From the NCBI GenBank assembly GCA_000310025.1, contig FN649741.1, positions 461,953 through 525,952 of the forward strand: DNA of 64,000 nucleotides. The letters run 5' to 3'. A program made the position numbers and the translations under genes. This DNA is from Ectocarpus siliculosus. Taxonomy: Eukaryota > Sar > Phaeophyceae > Ectocarpales > Ectocarpaceae. Positions 11,289 through 23,900 of this stretch are shown here, in pieces; position 1 is the first letter of the stretch, and each line of letters opens with the position of its first letter. Under the pieces are notes generated by a model. That model saw only the letters and a list, made by a program, of their open reading frames with translations, had not been told where the DNA came from and ran no database searches.

Positions 11289-12721
11289 ATGGAGAAAGGA
11301 GAAAGAGAGGCGGGAACTAGGACGAATCCCAAGAGGAGCAAGAGCAAGAGCAAGAGCAACAAGAGCAACAAGAGCAACAAGAGGAGGAGGGACAAGGAGA
11401 GTACCTCCGCCAAAGTTGACCGAAGCACCAACCACAGCAGCGCCACTGCAACCACCTCTGGAACGGGCGAGAGGACAGTAGCAGGAGATCCCTCCGACCA
11501 AGGAAAGAAGCGGCCAAGAGGAGACGGTGCAGGAGCAGCAGCTGCGTCCTTGGCGGGGAAGAAAAGACCGAGAGAGAGCTTGGCAGCCCCACACCATCAC
11601 CCCTTCCCGACCGAGTACGGCGACCATTTTGAAACACCGCTTCAAGCCTACCGAGATATAGAGGTCGCGTTGGCGCTGCTCGCCAAGCTGCTGGACAAGA
11701 AGCGGAAGCATCTTCGAATCTGGGACCCCTACGTGAGTCCTAGCCAGCATGTTGAGCAAGAGGCTCAGTGAGCGTCACCATCAACGCGGTACAACAGGGA
11801 GAGATTAGGCCGCATTTTCTTGAGAGTGCTAATGTTTGGAAGGAACCTGCTGTTCATCTCATTTTTATCGCTAGAGAGTCCACTTCCTGTGCCAAATCCC
11901 CTAACCGGCAGTCTTTGCTTTGGTTGGTGGTGTCCATGATCCGAACAAAAGTGTTTTGTTTTGTTTTTGCCGCGTCGACATATGCATACCACACGCATCT
12001 CGTCTCTCTCTGTCGGATCGACTTCCCCCCCCACGTCACACCTACCAGCTCGCAACCTCACCGTTAGCCCAGGACAGAGTGAACAATCCTGATGTGCGTA
12101 TGTATCCTTGCCTTTCTTTCTCATCGCCTGACGATACTTGGGTACACAACAACAATACAGTATTGCGCGGGCCGCACGCCGCGCTTGCTAGGGCAGCTGG
12201 GGTTCCCCAAGGTCGAGCACAGCAACCAAGACTTCTACAAGGTCGTCCGCGAGAAGCGGCAGCCCAAGCACGACGTCCTCATCACCAACCCCCCCTACAG
12301 CGGCGACCACAAGAAGCGCTGCCTGGAGTACTGCAGGGCCTCTGGCAAGCCCTGGTTCCTTCTCGTACCAAACTACGTCGCAACCAAAGACTACTACCGG
12401 CTGGCGGTGCTCGGGCCGGCCGCGGGACCGGGCGGGGAGCCCTTCTACGTGGTGCCGGAGAACAAGTACTACTTCGACCACCCGGAGGGTACGGGGCACG
12501 CGGACTCGCCCTTCACCGGGGTGTGGTACGTGCACTGCGGGAGCCACACCGAGGCCGTGTTCGAAGGGACCATCACACAGAAGAGGGGGGGTGTTTCTGT
12601 GTTGAGGTCTCTTGACGAGCTCAGCCAGACGGGGGCGGTGACCACCGAGCGAAGGCTGAACCCGCGGCAGCGGAAGGCTCTCAAGAAGAAGCGGATGGCG
12701 GCAGCAGCGGAGCTCTTGTAG
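11289..12721 (+). CDS. NPPY-motif class I methyltransferase-like protein
   Basis: Two exons, 11289-11732 and 12161-12721, phase 0, giving 334 residues. The first about 100 residues are basic and repetitive (KSKSKS then NKS repeats, several KKRPR clusters), which looks like a nuclear or nucleolar targeting and nucleic-acid-binding tail. The fold begins at HFETPLQAYRDI. The junction joins WDPY to YCAG, which fits a glycine-containing SAM-binding loop after strand 1. Exon 2 contains DVLITNPPYSGDH; NPPY is the catalytic motif IV of N6-adenine and related amino-methyltransferases. KPWFLLVPNYV follows, then a conserved aromatic region, and a basic C-terminus (RQRKALKKKR). I recognise the type but not a named orthologue; the substrate (DNA, rRNA, tRNA or protein Gln/Asn) is unknown. 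The ATG at 11289 was chosen because it gives the compact basic start; the frame is open further upstream. Confidence 0.78.
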
Positions 12722-15700
12722 CGGGGCGAAGGCGGGCTGGGTTCGCGCCGAAGAAGAGGAGCCTACAGCCTGCCTTGCGATGTGAATATGGCTGACTGCA
12801 TTTAAGCAGGGATCTACATGTATGTGATGTGATGAGCTTCATGGTGCAGTGGAGTTGTGCGTGTGATGTTGCTGACTCTCTACGATTTCAAGGCAGGCAT
12901 TGAGAACAGCCGGTTCCTCTTGTTTTGCGGGGAAATCATGATGACCCGCAGGTATTGGTTACAGGAAAATTGTACGTTGCTGTGTGCACACCAACCTTTG
13001 CTACTCATCGTTAACCCAGTTTCCTTCGCAAGCGACCACCGCTGCTGCCCTCACATTGGTATATTGTGCAGGAGTGCTGCCAGGTGGCTATGGCCGTTGC
13101 AAAGTGCGTCTCGTTTTATTGCGTCATCAGGTGCCCCGTTGCATGACTGTAGCATTATCAATTCCCAGGCTATTTGTTTGTATCCTCGGCGACGCTCCGT
13201 GATGATCATGATGTTTTCGCCAGTTGGGGCGTCGATTTAGCTGGTTTTTGCCCTCAGCGGCGGTTTTGGCAGCGACATGACCTTGTGTCAAGCGCATCAA
13301 CCGGCCGCATCGTAGCGCACTTGCCTGCAAGCGGTTTTCGTCGACATCGGGCATTTGCTGAAACTTGCTCTCATGTAGTCTATTTTGTGTTGCCGAAATG
13401 TGAAGCAAAGAGCTTGGGGTTTCTGTGTGGCTTTGCTGCTGCTGCAGTGCAAGACGTCGAGGTTTTCTCGAAGATGTGCCTTTGAATGAACATATTGATT
13501 GGTTGGGTCTCTGTCACCGATTCTTGCTAGCAGCCAGCGGCGGCGGCAGTTGACGGCGGCAGCGCCTTCATACCTCTCCTTCCTTGGAGAGAGGCACATC
13601 ACACCAGCAACACACAGACAGACGCTGCTGCTACGCAACACCATTGGTGGTGCAATAGGTACTGCTGTACGCCTCTCTACACTTGTGCGCGAGGGACTAG
13701 TGCGTCTGGCCACCTCCATCGCACACGCTATTGAGTCGCCAGCTCGAACAAAAAGCAGAGAGGCACAGCAAAAAGAGTTTTTTTTTTTTTTTTGCTCCTC
13801 CCTGCTGATGATGATGAATACCACCCCCCCTCTCGAGCTATGTACCGTACCACCTTATTTCTTATATCCACGCTCAGCTCGTGACGCCGCCATCGTTACA
13901 AGACGCAAACGGCACTTGAAACGAGAGGGGGGTTTGGAGCCGTCTGCAGCACTCCTCCCTACGTAGTTGTGCCTTTGTTCCTGTGACGCCATCGTACACA
14001 AGGACACAAACAAACGGCACTTGAAGTAAAAATCAATTGGGGAAGCAGCCGTGGGCACACGGCAATCTATTCCACAGAGGATCTGCGGGCCCTGAAGCAC
14101 GCTTACTTTACATATCTTTCTTGTCGTTGGCCGGTACCTGTACGGTTAAGGAACAAGACCATCAATACGCAAGAGAGGATAATTCTAAATGGATACATCC
14201 CCCTTGTCCGCGTACGTACTCGAAGAACCTAGCCTACCATCTATTGAAACCTTACGTACGTCTCCTGCTCGTTGAACGTGATATTGCTGTTGGAGCTATG
14301 GTGTGCGGTGGCAGCTTGAGAAGGTCAACCAAACCGGGTGCCACATCTATCCCGCTTGAGAAAATGACGTTTTCGGGCAGGCTAGGACTACGTACCTCTG
14401 CCTTAGCACACAATAATGCACCCCGATCAGTACAGTCTTGCACACACTGAACAACGGCGCATGACCATCTCGTGCCGTGCCACATCGTACGAGACAAAAC
14501 GCAGCCTCCTCTCTGCACAAGGTTTCATGTGAGCGGAAAACTGACAAAGCCTGTTCTCGTTCAACCGCCTGACGTCCCGGCCACCAGAGTACAGTGTGGC
14601 ACACTTCTGATTTTTCCAAACAAGCACACTTTCGCGTAGAAGCAATCAAGACTCCAGACAACCTTTGTCAAAGACCCAATTCATTCAACCTATCATATGT
14701 TGAGAGTCAATTCAAGCGTTGTTGTTTCTTTGGTGGCTCCTGGGTCGATGCTGACGCTGCTTTTCCGGCCCTGTTGGCGATCATCTGGGGCCACAAGACG
14801 ACAGACAGGACAAGTCGAAGGAGGGGAAGGGTGCGGGATTCGATCAAACACTCAACAATACAATACAATACGGAAAAAACGGGGGTGAAGAACGACTCTT
14901 TGCCGTTGGCGTTGCTGCGGTTCAAGGTCATTGGCAATCGTAACTACTTTGATGCATGATCTGCACATTTTCAAATACTTACGACACTGCCGTGCGAAAA
15001 AACATTTTGGTTAGAATACGTTGCCACGTTATCTCGCTGGAGACCGAATCGACAGGATGGGGGAAGGTCGAGGAGGCTCACGCTGCGACACTGCTCAAGG
15101 CTGAGAGACAACGGGCCCGAACGTCCACAACAACAGCTTGGCCTACACCCAAATGTTCCTGGGTACATTGTATTGTAGTGCTTTACACATGAACACGAAG
15201 CCCGTGAACATGAGAGCCGTGGCAATGGCAATGTCACCAACATTATCATAGCATTCCTTGGCAGTGTTGGTGTGATATATTACAATTTTGTGCGCAAAAA
15301 TACATTATTACTCGAACGAGCTGTTGGCAGCACCAAGCACTGCACCAAACACGAACGAAACCAACGGTCGACCGAATCTACCCACCCTAATGGCCGGTCT
15401 GGAACGAAAAAAACACACACACACACACCGTTTCCAGCGTTTACCGTAGGTTGCATTAGATACCACACCTCCTGGACCGACTTTCGAAGCCCGATTACCC
15501 CACGAGGAAGGTGCCGATTTCAAATGCAACTGATGCGTTTCCGGAAGGCTCTAGACGAGAGAGACGGTTCTAATGCCGCCACTGTCGACACCGTCACCGC
15601 TTTTTCTGTCGAGTAATCGAGCTTTGAAAATCAGTCCAGGGAGTGTGGTATCTTATGCAACCTACCGTGGGCATTCGCGTCGTGAAAAGTGATATACTAC

Positions 15701-16537
15701 CGTATGCATAGGTCGGCCCACACGAGACACATGTAGAGAGTCAAAGAACAATTCAACACATCGGCCAACTTTCAAACGGATTCGTCGAAGGCCCAAAGAT
15801 GTTGACTAGCCTTTAGTCTTCGGCACCAGAAAACGAAAGCCGTGACTGACGCACATGATATCGACGGCCGGCCTGCTAAAGAGTGATACTGTAACCACAT
15901 TGTCCGCGCCAGGGAAATATAGGCATCGCATGGGGGTATACCACAAGACGTACACACCGATTCCGTGCTACAGTTGCACAGCAGCCACGTTTCGTGACTG
16001 ACCGCTAACACCGCAGTGTCGGTAATCGTGTGGACAAAGAGTCAAGCTTCCTCATTGTTGGAATAGATAAAAAAGTGCCGGGTGCTCTGAAAACACGCTA
16101 TACTACAACAGCACATACATACCATCACTACCACTTACCGAGCCCACTGCCGTTGCACAACAAAGGGCACGATTGCTGTTCACAACACTTTGTGCCAGCA
16201 GCCGCTAGCTCATGGAATCCATCTGTTGATACTATTGAAGGTAACCACTCTGCCGGCCGTTGTTAACGGTACGTGGACACATGGGGGAGTGACCCTCTGC
16301 TGGACCTACCGGCGTCCAGCTGGATTTGTTTCCTTGTTTGGTTCAAACTGGCCTGGCCACAAACGTTCATGTCGGTTCCCTCAGATGTTGCTTCGCTCAA
16401 ACACCACATAGCTGGCTCTGTTCGAAAGCCCGCGCACCCACGAGAACTTTCAGGCAAACCAAATACCCGACCGACGCTTCGGCGTAGACCACACCACTCA
16501 GTCGCACAGCAAGCATCCACCCTCTGACTCGACTCAC
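12722..16537. other. Long convergent intergenic region with repeats
   Basis: About 3.8 kb between the NPPY-protein stop and the last certain exon of SAP30BP. No conserved protein was found. It holds a 214-bp MITE (15449-15662), a T15 run near 13780, and a diverged local duplication of about 40 bp (near 13885-13920 and 13985-14025, both ending AACGGCACTTGAA). The short last coding exon and 3' UTR of SAP30BP must also lie here but could not be fixed. Confidence 0.5.
15449..15662. mobile_element. TA-flanked MITE, copy 1 of family A
   Basis: A 214-bp element with about 50-bp terminal inverted repeats: left GGTTGCATTAGATACCACAC, right the reverse complement of GGTTGCATAAGATACCACAC; both arms continue into CTGGACyGAyTTTCrAAGC. 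It is flanked by TA inside matching TACCGT flanks. No coding capacity. A second copy lies at about 34504-34717. Confidence 0.75.
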
Positions 16538-16955
16538 TTGAACCCTCGCGATAGCCTCCGCACGATGTTGCGCCTCCTTTTCCGCCTGCGCAGCCTGCAC
16601 CTGCGCGTTGAGGAGCAAGGCCGCCTGCCCAGCTCGTGCGGCGGTCGCCCCGGGGTCCGCCGAAAAGCCGACCCTCCCCTTTGACACTGGCGCCGCCGCA
16701 CCAGCCCCCACCGATCCCGCTCGTGCCATCCCCGACCCTGCGGCTGCTGCCGCTGCCGCTGTTGCCGCTGCCGCTGCAGCTGTTGCTGCCGCCACTTCGG
16801 GAAGGGAAGGGAAGACGCGTGGACGAAATGGGACAAGAACGGGGGTGGGGGTAAGGTGCCTTGCAGTAGCACCATTTCCGAGGAACAGGGTTGACTAAAC
16901 AGCAATGGGGTGGGAGGACGAGTTCTTGTTACGATATCTTCATGTTTATTGTCTC

Positions 16956-17004
<49 letters not shown>

Positions 17005-19842
17005 CTCTAATTTCCTGCAGATGCGTGCAAAACAGCACCTGCCAGAGGAAGAGTTGAAGCAGCTGCCGAACCTTGCATGTGGGGCATTGGCACTGGCGCT
17101 GCTGCTTGCATTTGCATCTGCTGCCCGGCGAACGGTAAGCTGCTACCGGCCACCCCCCACTTGCTCCCCCGCTTTCGAGTGCTACCCGAGGCGGCAGGAA
17201 CAGCCGCGTCAACCGAGCCTCGGGCCCCCGTTGCAGCGGCTGGTCGTGGTGCCGCCGCTGCCGCCGCCGCCGCCACCGCCGCCGCGCCTTGCGCCACTGC
17301 TGCTGCCTTGGCCTGTCATTACATCATCCGACGGGGGTGGGGGTGGGGGTGGGGTGCATAGATGATGAGAAGTCGGCCAGGAGAAGGAACATCGTCTTTG
17401 GAGCGAGGCCATGGCACTGCTGTAGTAGCGCAGGTTTGTCATGACTGTAAGGGGCTACACGCTATTATAGCCGGTGTCATACCAAACCAAGACCTATACC
17501 CCCTCGAGAGTATGGGAAAAGACGAATCGCGAGGCCTCTCTATTGGCGGGGCTGCCCTTGTAGAGACTTTCGCTCGGTTGCTCATGCATGTAACTGGGAA
17601 GCGAATTTGCTACGACAAGTCGTACTAGAATGTCCCCGTCACCGCCATCGGCCAAGTTGTGCAGTAGGTAGGCTTCACCCTCGCTGCTTTGTACAGTGAT
17701 TGCCCCACAATGATCGTATGGAATTCGCGCGCCAGAAAAGAAGCCAAGGCACAGCAACAGGCTTTCAGTCAGTGCCAGGAAAGGGGGTGTACCTCTTTCT
17801 CTCCGGCCCATGATAGATAGTGACTGCTAGTCTCAGTTGATACCTCGCATAGCGCGAAGAGGGAGTGGAGGATTCCAGAATATCTGTCGTTGATTTCTAT
17901 TGACTTGCGGACCCCTCGGGGCCAGTTTATTGGAGTGTACCTTTTTAGGGTAAGTTAACCTGTGACCACGGGAATCGACCGCGTCGATTGTTGGATCAGT
18001 ACGGACATACGAAGGTACTGGGTAGAGAGAGATCGGAACGGTTTTCAATGTGAAGACAACAACAACAACAACAACAGGAAAAGACCAACAGCAGTGCTGC
18101 TACCATACTCCACACGGGCCATTGGGATACCTACTGAGGTAGCAACCTCTTTGAAGTGAGACCTTGCAACAGCTCCCAAACAAAACGCTTGTTTACATGA
18201 GGAGTATTACCCCATGCGAGAGGAGCACCAACACGAACGCCCATGGGCCTAAGCTAAACACAGCAGCGCCGGGGATTCGAGAGGAGAGGGAGAGCTGCCG
18301 GAGAAAGGCCGTATGCATAGGTTGTCGACGACGATCGGCGAGACGACGACAACAAACCACCGTCTTGGACAGAAACCGCAACACACCTTTGCTTCGTCGG
18401 GCTTGGGGCGTTTCGCTCTCCGCTGCTCTTGCATCATGAGCGAATCGTGGAAGTCTTTGGTGTCGTACACGGACGGGTGCACCATGCGGTCTGCGGGGTA
18501 GTTGGTCCCCTTATCGTCGACAGAACAGTAGCGGCAGATCTGGAGGAGCACATGAGGAGGAATCGGCAAGTGACATGGCAAGCAGCGACACGAAAATAGG
18601 GGCATGGTCAATACTCTTGTCTGGTGGCAATATCTGGCGCATACGTATTCATGAACTGCTGAAATGGTGAACAGAGCGCACGTCCTCTCCACCGTCCCCG
18701 GCCGTGTTTCGCCACATCGCCTGCTTCGAAAATCCTGGATTCCAGATCGGAAGCGTTGGAAGGTAGAACACATACGATACATGCCAGGTATGCTTTAATC
18801 CAAACTCGTAATCAAACGCGATGTGCGGCCGTTTGTAACTATAACTACAGAGTACATACGGTAGGCTGCTCTGGGTCGGAAAGCTGTAACCGCACCAAGA
18901 TGAACTTGCATTTTGATCGCACTGCTGTCGAGGGTCCGGGCCACCATTGCTGAAACAGGGTCCGGTTGTAAAGCGCAGTAACCCTGCAATACTGGCATTT
19001 CGAAGGCATTGCCGTTGAGGATCCGGGCCGCCATTCTTGAAGCAGGGTCCGGTTTGACCGTGGTCCACAATAGTCCATTATGTCGTCGGCAGGTTCAAAC
19101 AAGGTGTTGGTGTTGAGCACAGGGTCTAGGCAGATCCTCCCTCTCATGCTCTTGCAAATAAACCAAAGACAGCGAAAATAACAGCAGTGGCATCACGAAC
19201 TCTCCCCCGTCTTACCTGCGCAAGAACGGCCGGGTTCCCGTAGTCCTTCTTGCCCTTGATCACCTTGGTGAAGTCCCCCTGCATCCGGTTCAAGAACTTC
19301 TGAAGCTTGGCCCTGAGCTCGGGGTTGGCCTGACCTGTTGCCTCGGGAGGCAGCATATCTCGGTATTCGGGCTTGATGATATCGCCATCCCCCTCGTCTT
19401 TCGCTCCGTCATCTGCTGCGCCTTCACCCTCCCCCTCCGCCCCAGCTCCTCCCGCCGTGCCGTCTGGTGGTTCGTAGGTTATGAAGGGGGAGCTCGCGCT
19501 AGGAGAGGCGTTATCTAGCTTGACTAGAGGAGAGGGCAGGGGCATGAAGAACTGCCTCGACTCTTTCGACGGCGGAGCCGGAGCATCGAAGGACGACGCC
19601 CTCAAAATCCCAGTCCGAAGTTCCCGATTGGCCCCTGCCTCCTCGTCCACCGACTCTCCTAGTCGGCTGTCCGAGTTCTCCTCCAGCGCGTTGTTGGCAT
19701 TGCTGCTGCCGCTGGCTCCTGCCGCTGGCTCTTGGGCCCCCGAGGTGTTTTCGGCCTGGGGGGATCGGCGCTGGTTGTTGTTGGCACCTTCATCTCCGTC
19801 GCTTCCGTCGGTATCATAGCCAGCAAGGCCCAATAAAGACAT
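16538..19842 (-). CDS. SAP30-binding protein / HCNGP family (3' exon unresolved)
   Basis: Exons on the minus strand: 19216-19842, 18387-18539, 17039-17312 and 16538-16794, phases 0, 0, 1, 0; at least 437 codons, with a further short exon expected after the GTGAGT donor at 16537. The protein starts MSLLGLAGYDTDGSDGD, the usual acidic opening of HCNGP proteins, then a long Ser/Pro/acidic linker. The HCNGP domain follows: LPPEATGQANPELRAKLQKF, KGKKDYGNPAVL, then across the junction ICRYCSVDDKGTNYP and the SVYDTKDF helix, matching the family's FCxID.xGTNYP core. Exons 3-4 are Ala-rich, with the family's RKRGSKWG motif and an EKEAQHRAEAIARVQ helix near the end. Animal SAP30BP is linked to transcriptional repression and to splicing of some introns; plant members are little studied. 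The polyalanine runs are much longer than usual for the family. Confidence 0.85.
16954..17006 (+). repeat. CT dinucleotide microsatellite
   Basis: About 25 CT units in intron 3 of SAP30BP; read on the gene strand it is a GA tract beside the exon 3 donor. Confidence 0.9.
18908..19075 (-). repeat. 87-bp tandem duplication in SAP30BP intron 1
   Basis: Two diverged copies, starting at about 18908 and 18995, each beginning GCATTT and containing GTCCGGGCC..CCATT and CAGGGTCCGGTT. Non-coding in the model. Confidence 0.7.
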
Positions 19843-20661
19843 GGGCCTGATCGAATGCTCAGTGGATGGGCCTGCACTAGCTCTCGCTCGATGTCACCTA
19901 GCCTTGTCCCGCCTGTACGCGACGCACGTGGTGCCTTGTCTGTTGTTTGTTTTGTTGACTGGTGTTTTGGTGCTCCCGGGAGGCTCCGCGGTATGATGTT
20001 TGGTCTACGTAGTAGCCTCATCTGCGGTGCCCCGACGATGGTTGCGCCGCCGCCGCTGCACAGCTCTGCAGCTGGCGATTGCCTACAATACTACAGGAGA
20101 GCCGTGAACGGAAAGGAAGCGGGCTAGATCGAGGGGATGGAAAAAATAGGATTGGCAAGATGTGGATTATATCGGTGAGTCAGTTGAACATGTGAAACCA
20201 TTGCCGCCATGACCACGTCGGAAGCAGATTGTATTGATATTTCAAATACGATGTACACACTGCAAGACTATAGCTCACATGTATTATAGTACCACCCGCA
20301 TACAGGATCATGTGACAAGTTTGCTTTGCAGTGAAATTTGCTTTGCTTTCGCTGTTATGTGTAACCGCCGTAAATATTGCCTTAGCCGTTGGCCAACATT
20401 AGTCACAGCAGTTGTAACTTTCATGTTTTATGTTCCCAGAGATGGATGCATTGATGCAAAACTACAGGCGCTGAGCTAATCCTACCGCAACGTTCCAATC
20501 GGAACATCCTGGGAATCAACCATTGTTCGTGGTAGAGATAAGTTTAGTCAGAGATGCGGGTGTGGCGAGGGGCATTTGAGTGGATAACTCGCCAAAACAC
20601 CACGATTGGCAGGCAAACACCGCGGGGTTGATACTCGACACAGCAGCAGCAGTAGGCTGGT

Positions 20662-20701
<40 letters not shown>

Positions 20702-20932
20702 ACACGATGGGACGACCGAGAATGGTGTACACGGTGTATCGCACTCGTGCATTGACTGCCCAGCAGTCTTAAGGCTTGACGTTTTTTCAGGTCGACATGG
20801 GGTGCCCTACGTCTATCTTGTATCTTGGTTCGTTACCTCTGTGGAGAGCCAGAGCGTGTGTTGGAAAAGGGCCTCCTAAACTGTGGCACCGGCTGTCGTT
20901 CGTAGATTGCGCCCTTGTGATGATAGAGATAG
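19843..20932. promoter_or_regulatory. Divergent spacer SAP30BP / SelO, with CT microsatellite
   Basis: Roughly 1.1 kb upstream of both genes. It contains a CT run at 20667-20700. The missing first exon (with the ATG) of SelO probably lies here. No other feature was recognised. Confidence 0.4.
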
Positions 20933-23900
20933 GCCGGCATATTCCTTCCCGTGGGCGTATCGTTTGACCCTCAACAGCGATCCCAACTCCTGACGTGCGG
21001 TCGGAATCACCCATCATCCACGGATTACGTTTTGTATCGTAGGCGGACACCCAGCGGGAGAAGATTCCGCTTCGGCCGTTCGCTTGTCTGGGTTGCCTTC
21101 GCGGGCTTGACGCGAGCTTTCGTGCATACCTCGGTGCCGCTGCTGCTGAGACCGCGTTCGGATCCGGGTTGTTTTGCACGGGTTTCTTCGCATTCTGGGG
21201 ATGAGAATTTCGCATCGCTCGAGGGGAGATGGCCTTGGGTGTGTGAGCGGCCCGGGAGATGCGCTGACCTCCCCGCAGAGGAGGTTTTTACCGGCTTCGA
21301 TGGGCTTTTCGACGACGACACTGACCAGGACGCCAGCGGCACATCTGAGAGCTACAGCAAGGTGGGCATTCAACATTTTTCGCGGTTCTGCTCTCAAGGG
21401 CATTGCCACACCCTGTTTACTAGCTAGGAAAAGGGCGTGTTCCGCTGTTCGCAACACCATGAAGGCCATCACGAAGTTTGTGGAGGCCTGTGCGTCAGGC
21501 ATACACACACATAAATCTCTCTCGGCGCCCGGTGCGCCTTTCGCGTTGTCGCTCTCAACGAAAACAGGTGTCACGGGAAGTTCGAAACGCCTGCTATGCC
21601 TTCGTTTCCTTGGATTCTGCCCCAGATCCGAAGGTGGTTATTCTCAGCAAGACCGCCGCTGCGCTCACGGGGATACCCCTTGAATTTGTTGGGGCAACAA
21701 GGAGAGAAAATCAGGGGGCGGAAGGCGCATTTCCGCCGTGCCAACTGAAACAGGTTGCGCTTGCCCTCACGGGGACGGTGGGACTCGAAGGTGCGCAGCC
21801 TTTCTCCTCGAGCTACGGCGGGCATCAGTTCGGCAATTGGGCTGGCCAACTTGGTGATGGCAGGGTTGCGACCCTTGGGGAGATTCTGAGCGATGGCCAA
21901 AGCGAGATCGGACGAGTCGCTGGAAAAGAGCATGTCGCTGGAAAAAACCTTGGGGGCTTGGTGGAGGTGGGGTTCATCCTGTAACGCAAATGATCTCGTG
22001 CGCTTCCCATGATTCCAAAATGTTACTCCAGCGGCCTCCACGCGAAGCAAGGATAGTCGGAGATACTGTTTGGGACACGCCGTACCGTCTGACGTAACGT
22101 GCGTGGACAGCAGTATTGTGGTCATTTTTTGTGTGGAACCCGTCTCACACATCAGGTAGGGCGTTGCCGGAGGGGGTAACCTGGTTCGCGAAATTCCGGC
22201 GGTGAGCACTCCACTGCTTCGGAGGGTTACTGGTATAGCTTCTTCACACTCTCATGTTGTTTTGAGCAAACACAACAGACGGTACCAGCCAGACTAAAAG
22301 ACGACACACCAGAAACGTTCAAGAACTTTGAAAACGTTCCGTAATGTTGATGGGTCCATTCTTCCGGTATGTGGCGCTGGTAAGCCGCTGTACATCAGGT
22401 CGAGGCTTTTCAGGTTGGCTGTCACGGTTTCGGCGCGTGAGACCTTTGGGACACTGCTGTGGCATGAATGGTCAGTTCATGGGCGCCAAAAAGAGGCACG
22501 GGGGCACGCTAAGACACTGTGATAGCCAACCTTAAAGGTCCCGATCTGATTCATCGCCGCCTACTATTGCCACCAAACGGTGTAGGATTGAAAAGACCAA
22601 TCAGCGTTGCAGAACGCGATCAAATTCCGTGGCAAGTTGTACAGGTACCGCTTTTTGGTGTTCGCCTTTTTTTCGCTCAATCGTGCTTCTCGTTGTCTTG
22701 GATTCGTTGGTTTAGGACCGTGTAGTTTTCGCAGGTGGTGGGGCACTGCGTAGGATAGCGTTATTTTTGGTCATGGTTCAGTACTGGATGGAGGTAGTAC
22801 AAATGGTGAATCGAGGGGAAAACATCAAGACGATGATAACAGTAGCGGGGTAGGGGTGGTATCTTGCCTAGCAACGTTTTTTGCCTCGGTCACACGACGC
22901 CATGATTGAATCGAACACAGGCTGTGTATTGTAGTGGCGGGACGGGTGTTATCAGAAGCGTCAGCCCCTTGCCTGATTCGTGCTGTCATTCCCGTCCATT
23001 TTTGGCTGAAGGGCGCGATGTTGAGTCGAACTGGGGATGCGCGTAGTGTTGCTAAGTTTCATTCCCTTGTCTAACTTTTTGCCGTGATGCGCGGCGTGAA
23101 TGGATTGATACAGATTCAACTCAAGGGCATTGGGCAGACACCATTTTCTAGAGGAGGCGACGGGAAAGCAGGTGAGACACACTACCAGGAACGATTGCAA
23201 CAGCTGGTTACCCCAGGATACAAGAACGGTGCTACCACACACGCTGACTCCACGGGTGCACGCGCTAGAGCTTAGTAGAAACCAAACACCGTCGTCGCTG
23301 TGCGAGGTTTCATATTGTGCTGCATTTTAAGTTCCTCTCCCTCCCACGTTTGACACCAAAATGTGGTTCCGTTTCTCCCGCTCGTTTCCTGTCACGGTGT
23401 CGGGATCCTGCAGTCCTTGGGGCATGCCTGCGCGAGTTCTTGTTTAGTGAGGTAAGCTTTCTTGAGTCTATGTAGTGTGTTTCTGGGATTAGTTTTCTGG
23501 TGCTTATGCATGCCCAAATTATGGTGTCGACTATGACCAAAAGTTTCGATCGCTCTGTTGTCGTTATTGATATTCAGGCCTTCTTGGGCCTTGGGCTCCC
23601 AGCAGCGGTAGCGGTTTCGGTCTGCTCTTCCGGAGAAAGCGCCACGATTCGAGACTCTGATCCGAAAAACGGTGGGACGTTCAAACGAGCGCGGGGCGCG
23701 GTTCTTTGCCGTACTGCACCAAGCTTTCTGCGATTTGGATCTTTCGAGTTGCCGGCAAGGAGGGGCGACGTGACACTCGTGCGAAAGCTGGCCGATTACT
23801 GCCTCCGCCACCTCAGTCCACATTTTGAATCGAGTCTACTAGCACACGCAACGGGGTCGGGGGACGAAAGGACAAGAGAATTTTTAACCTCCGGAAAGGA

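Noticed and set aside
20951-21427. Independent gene upstream of SelO
   Set aside because: The frame has no ATG and its end splices in phase into the SREVRNACY exon of SelO, so it is the SelO N-terminal exon.
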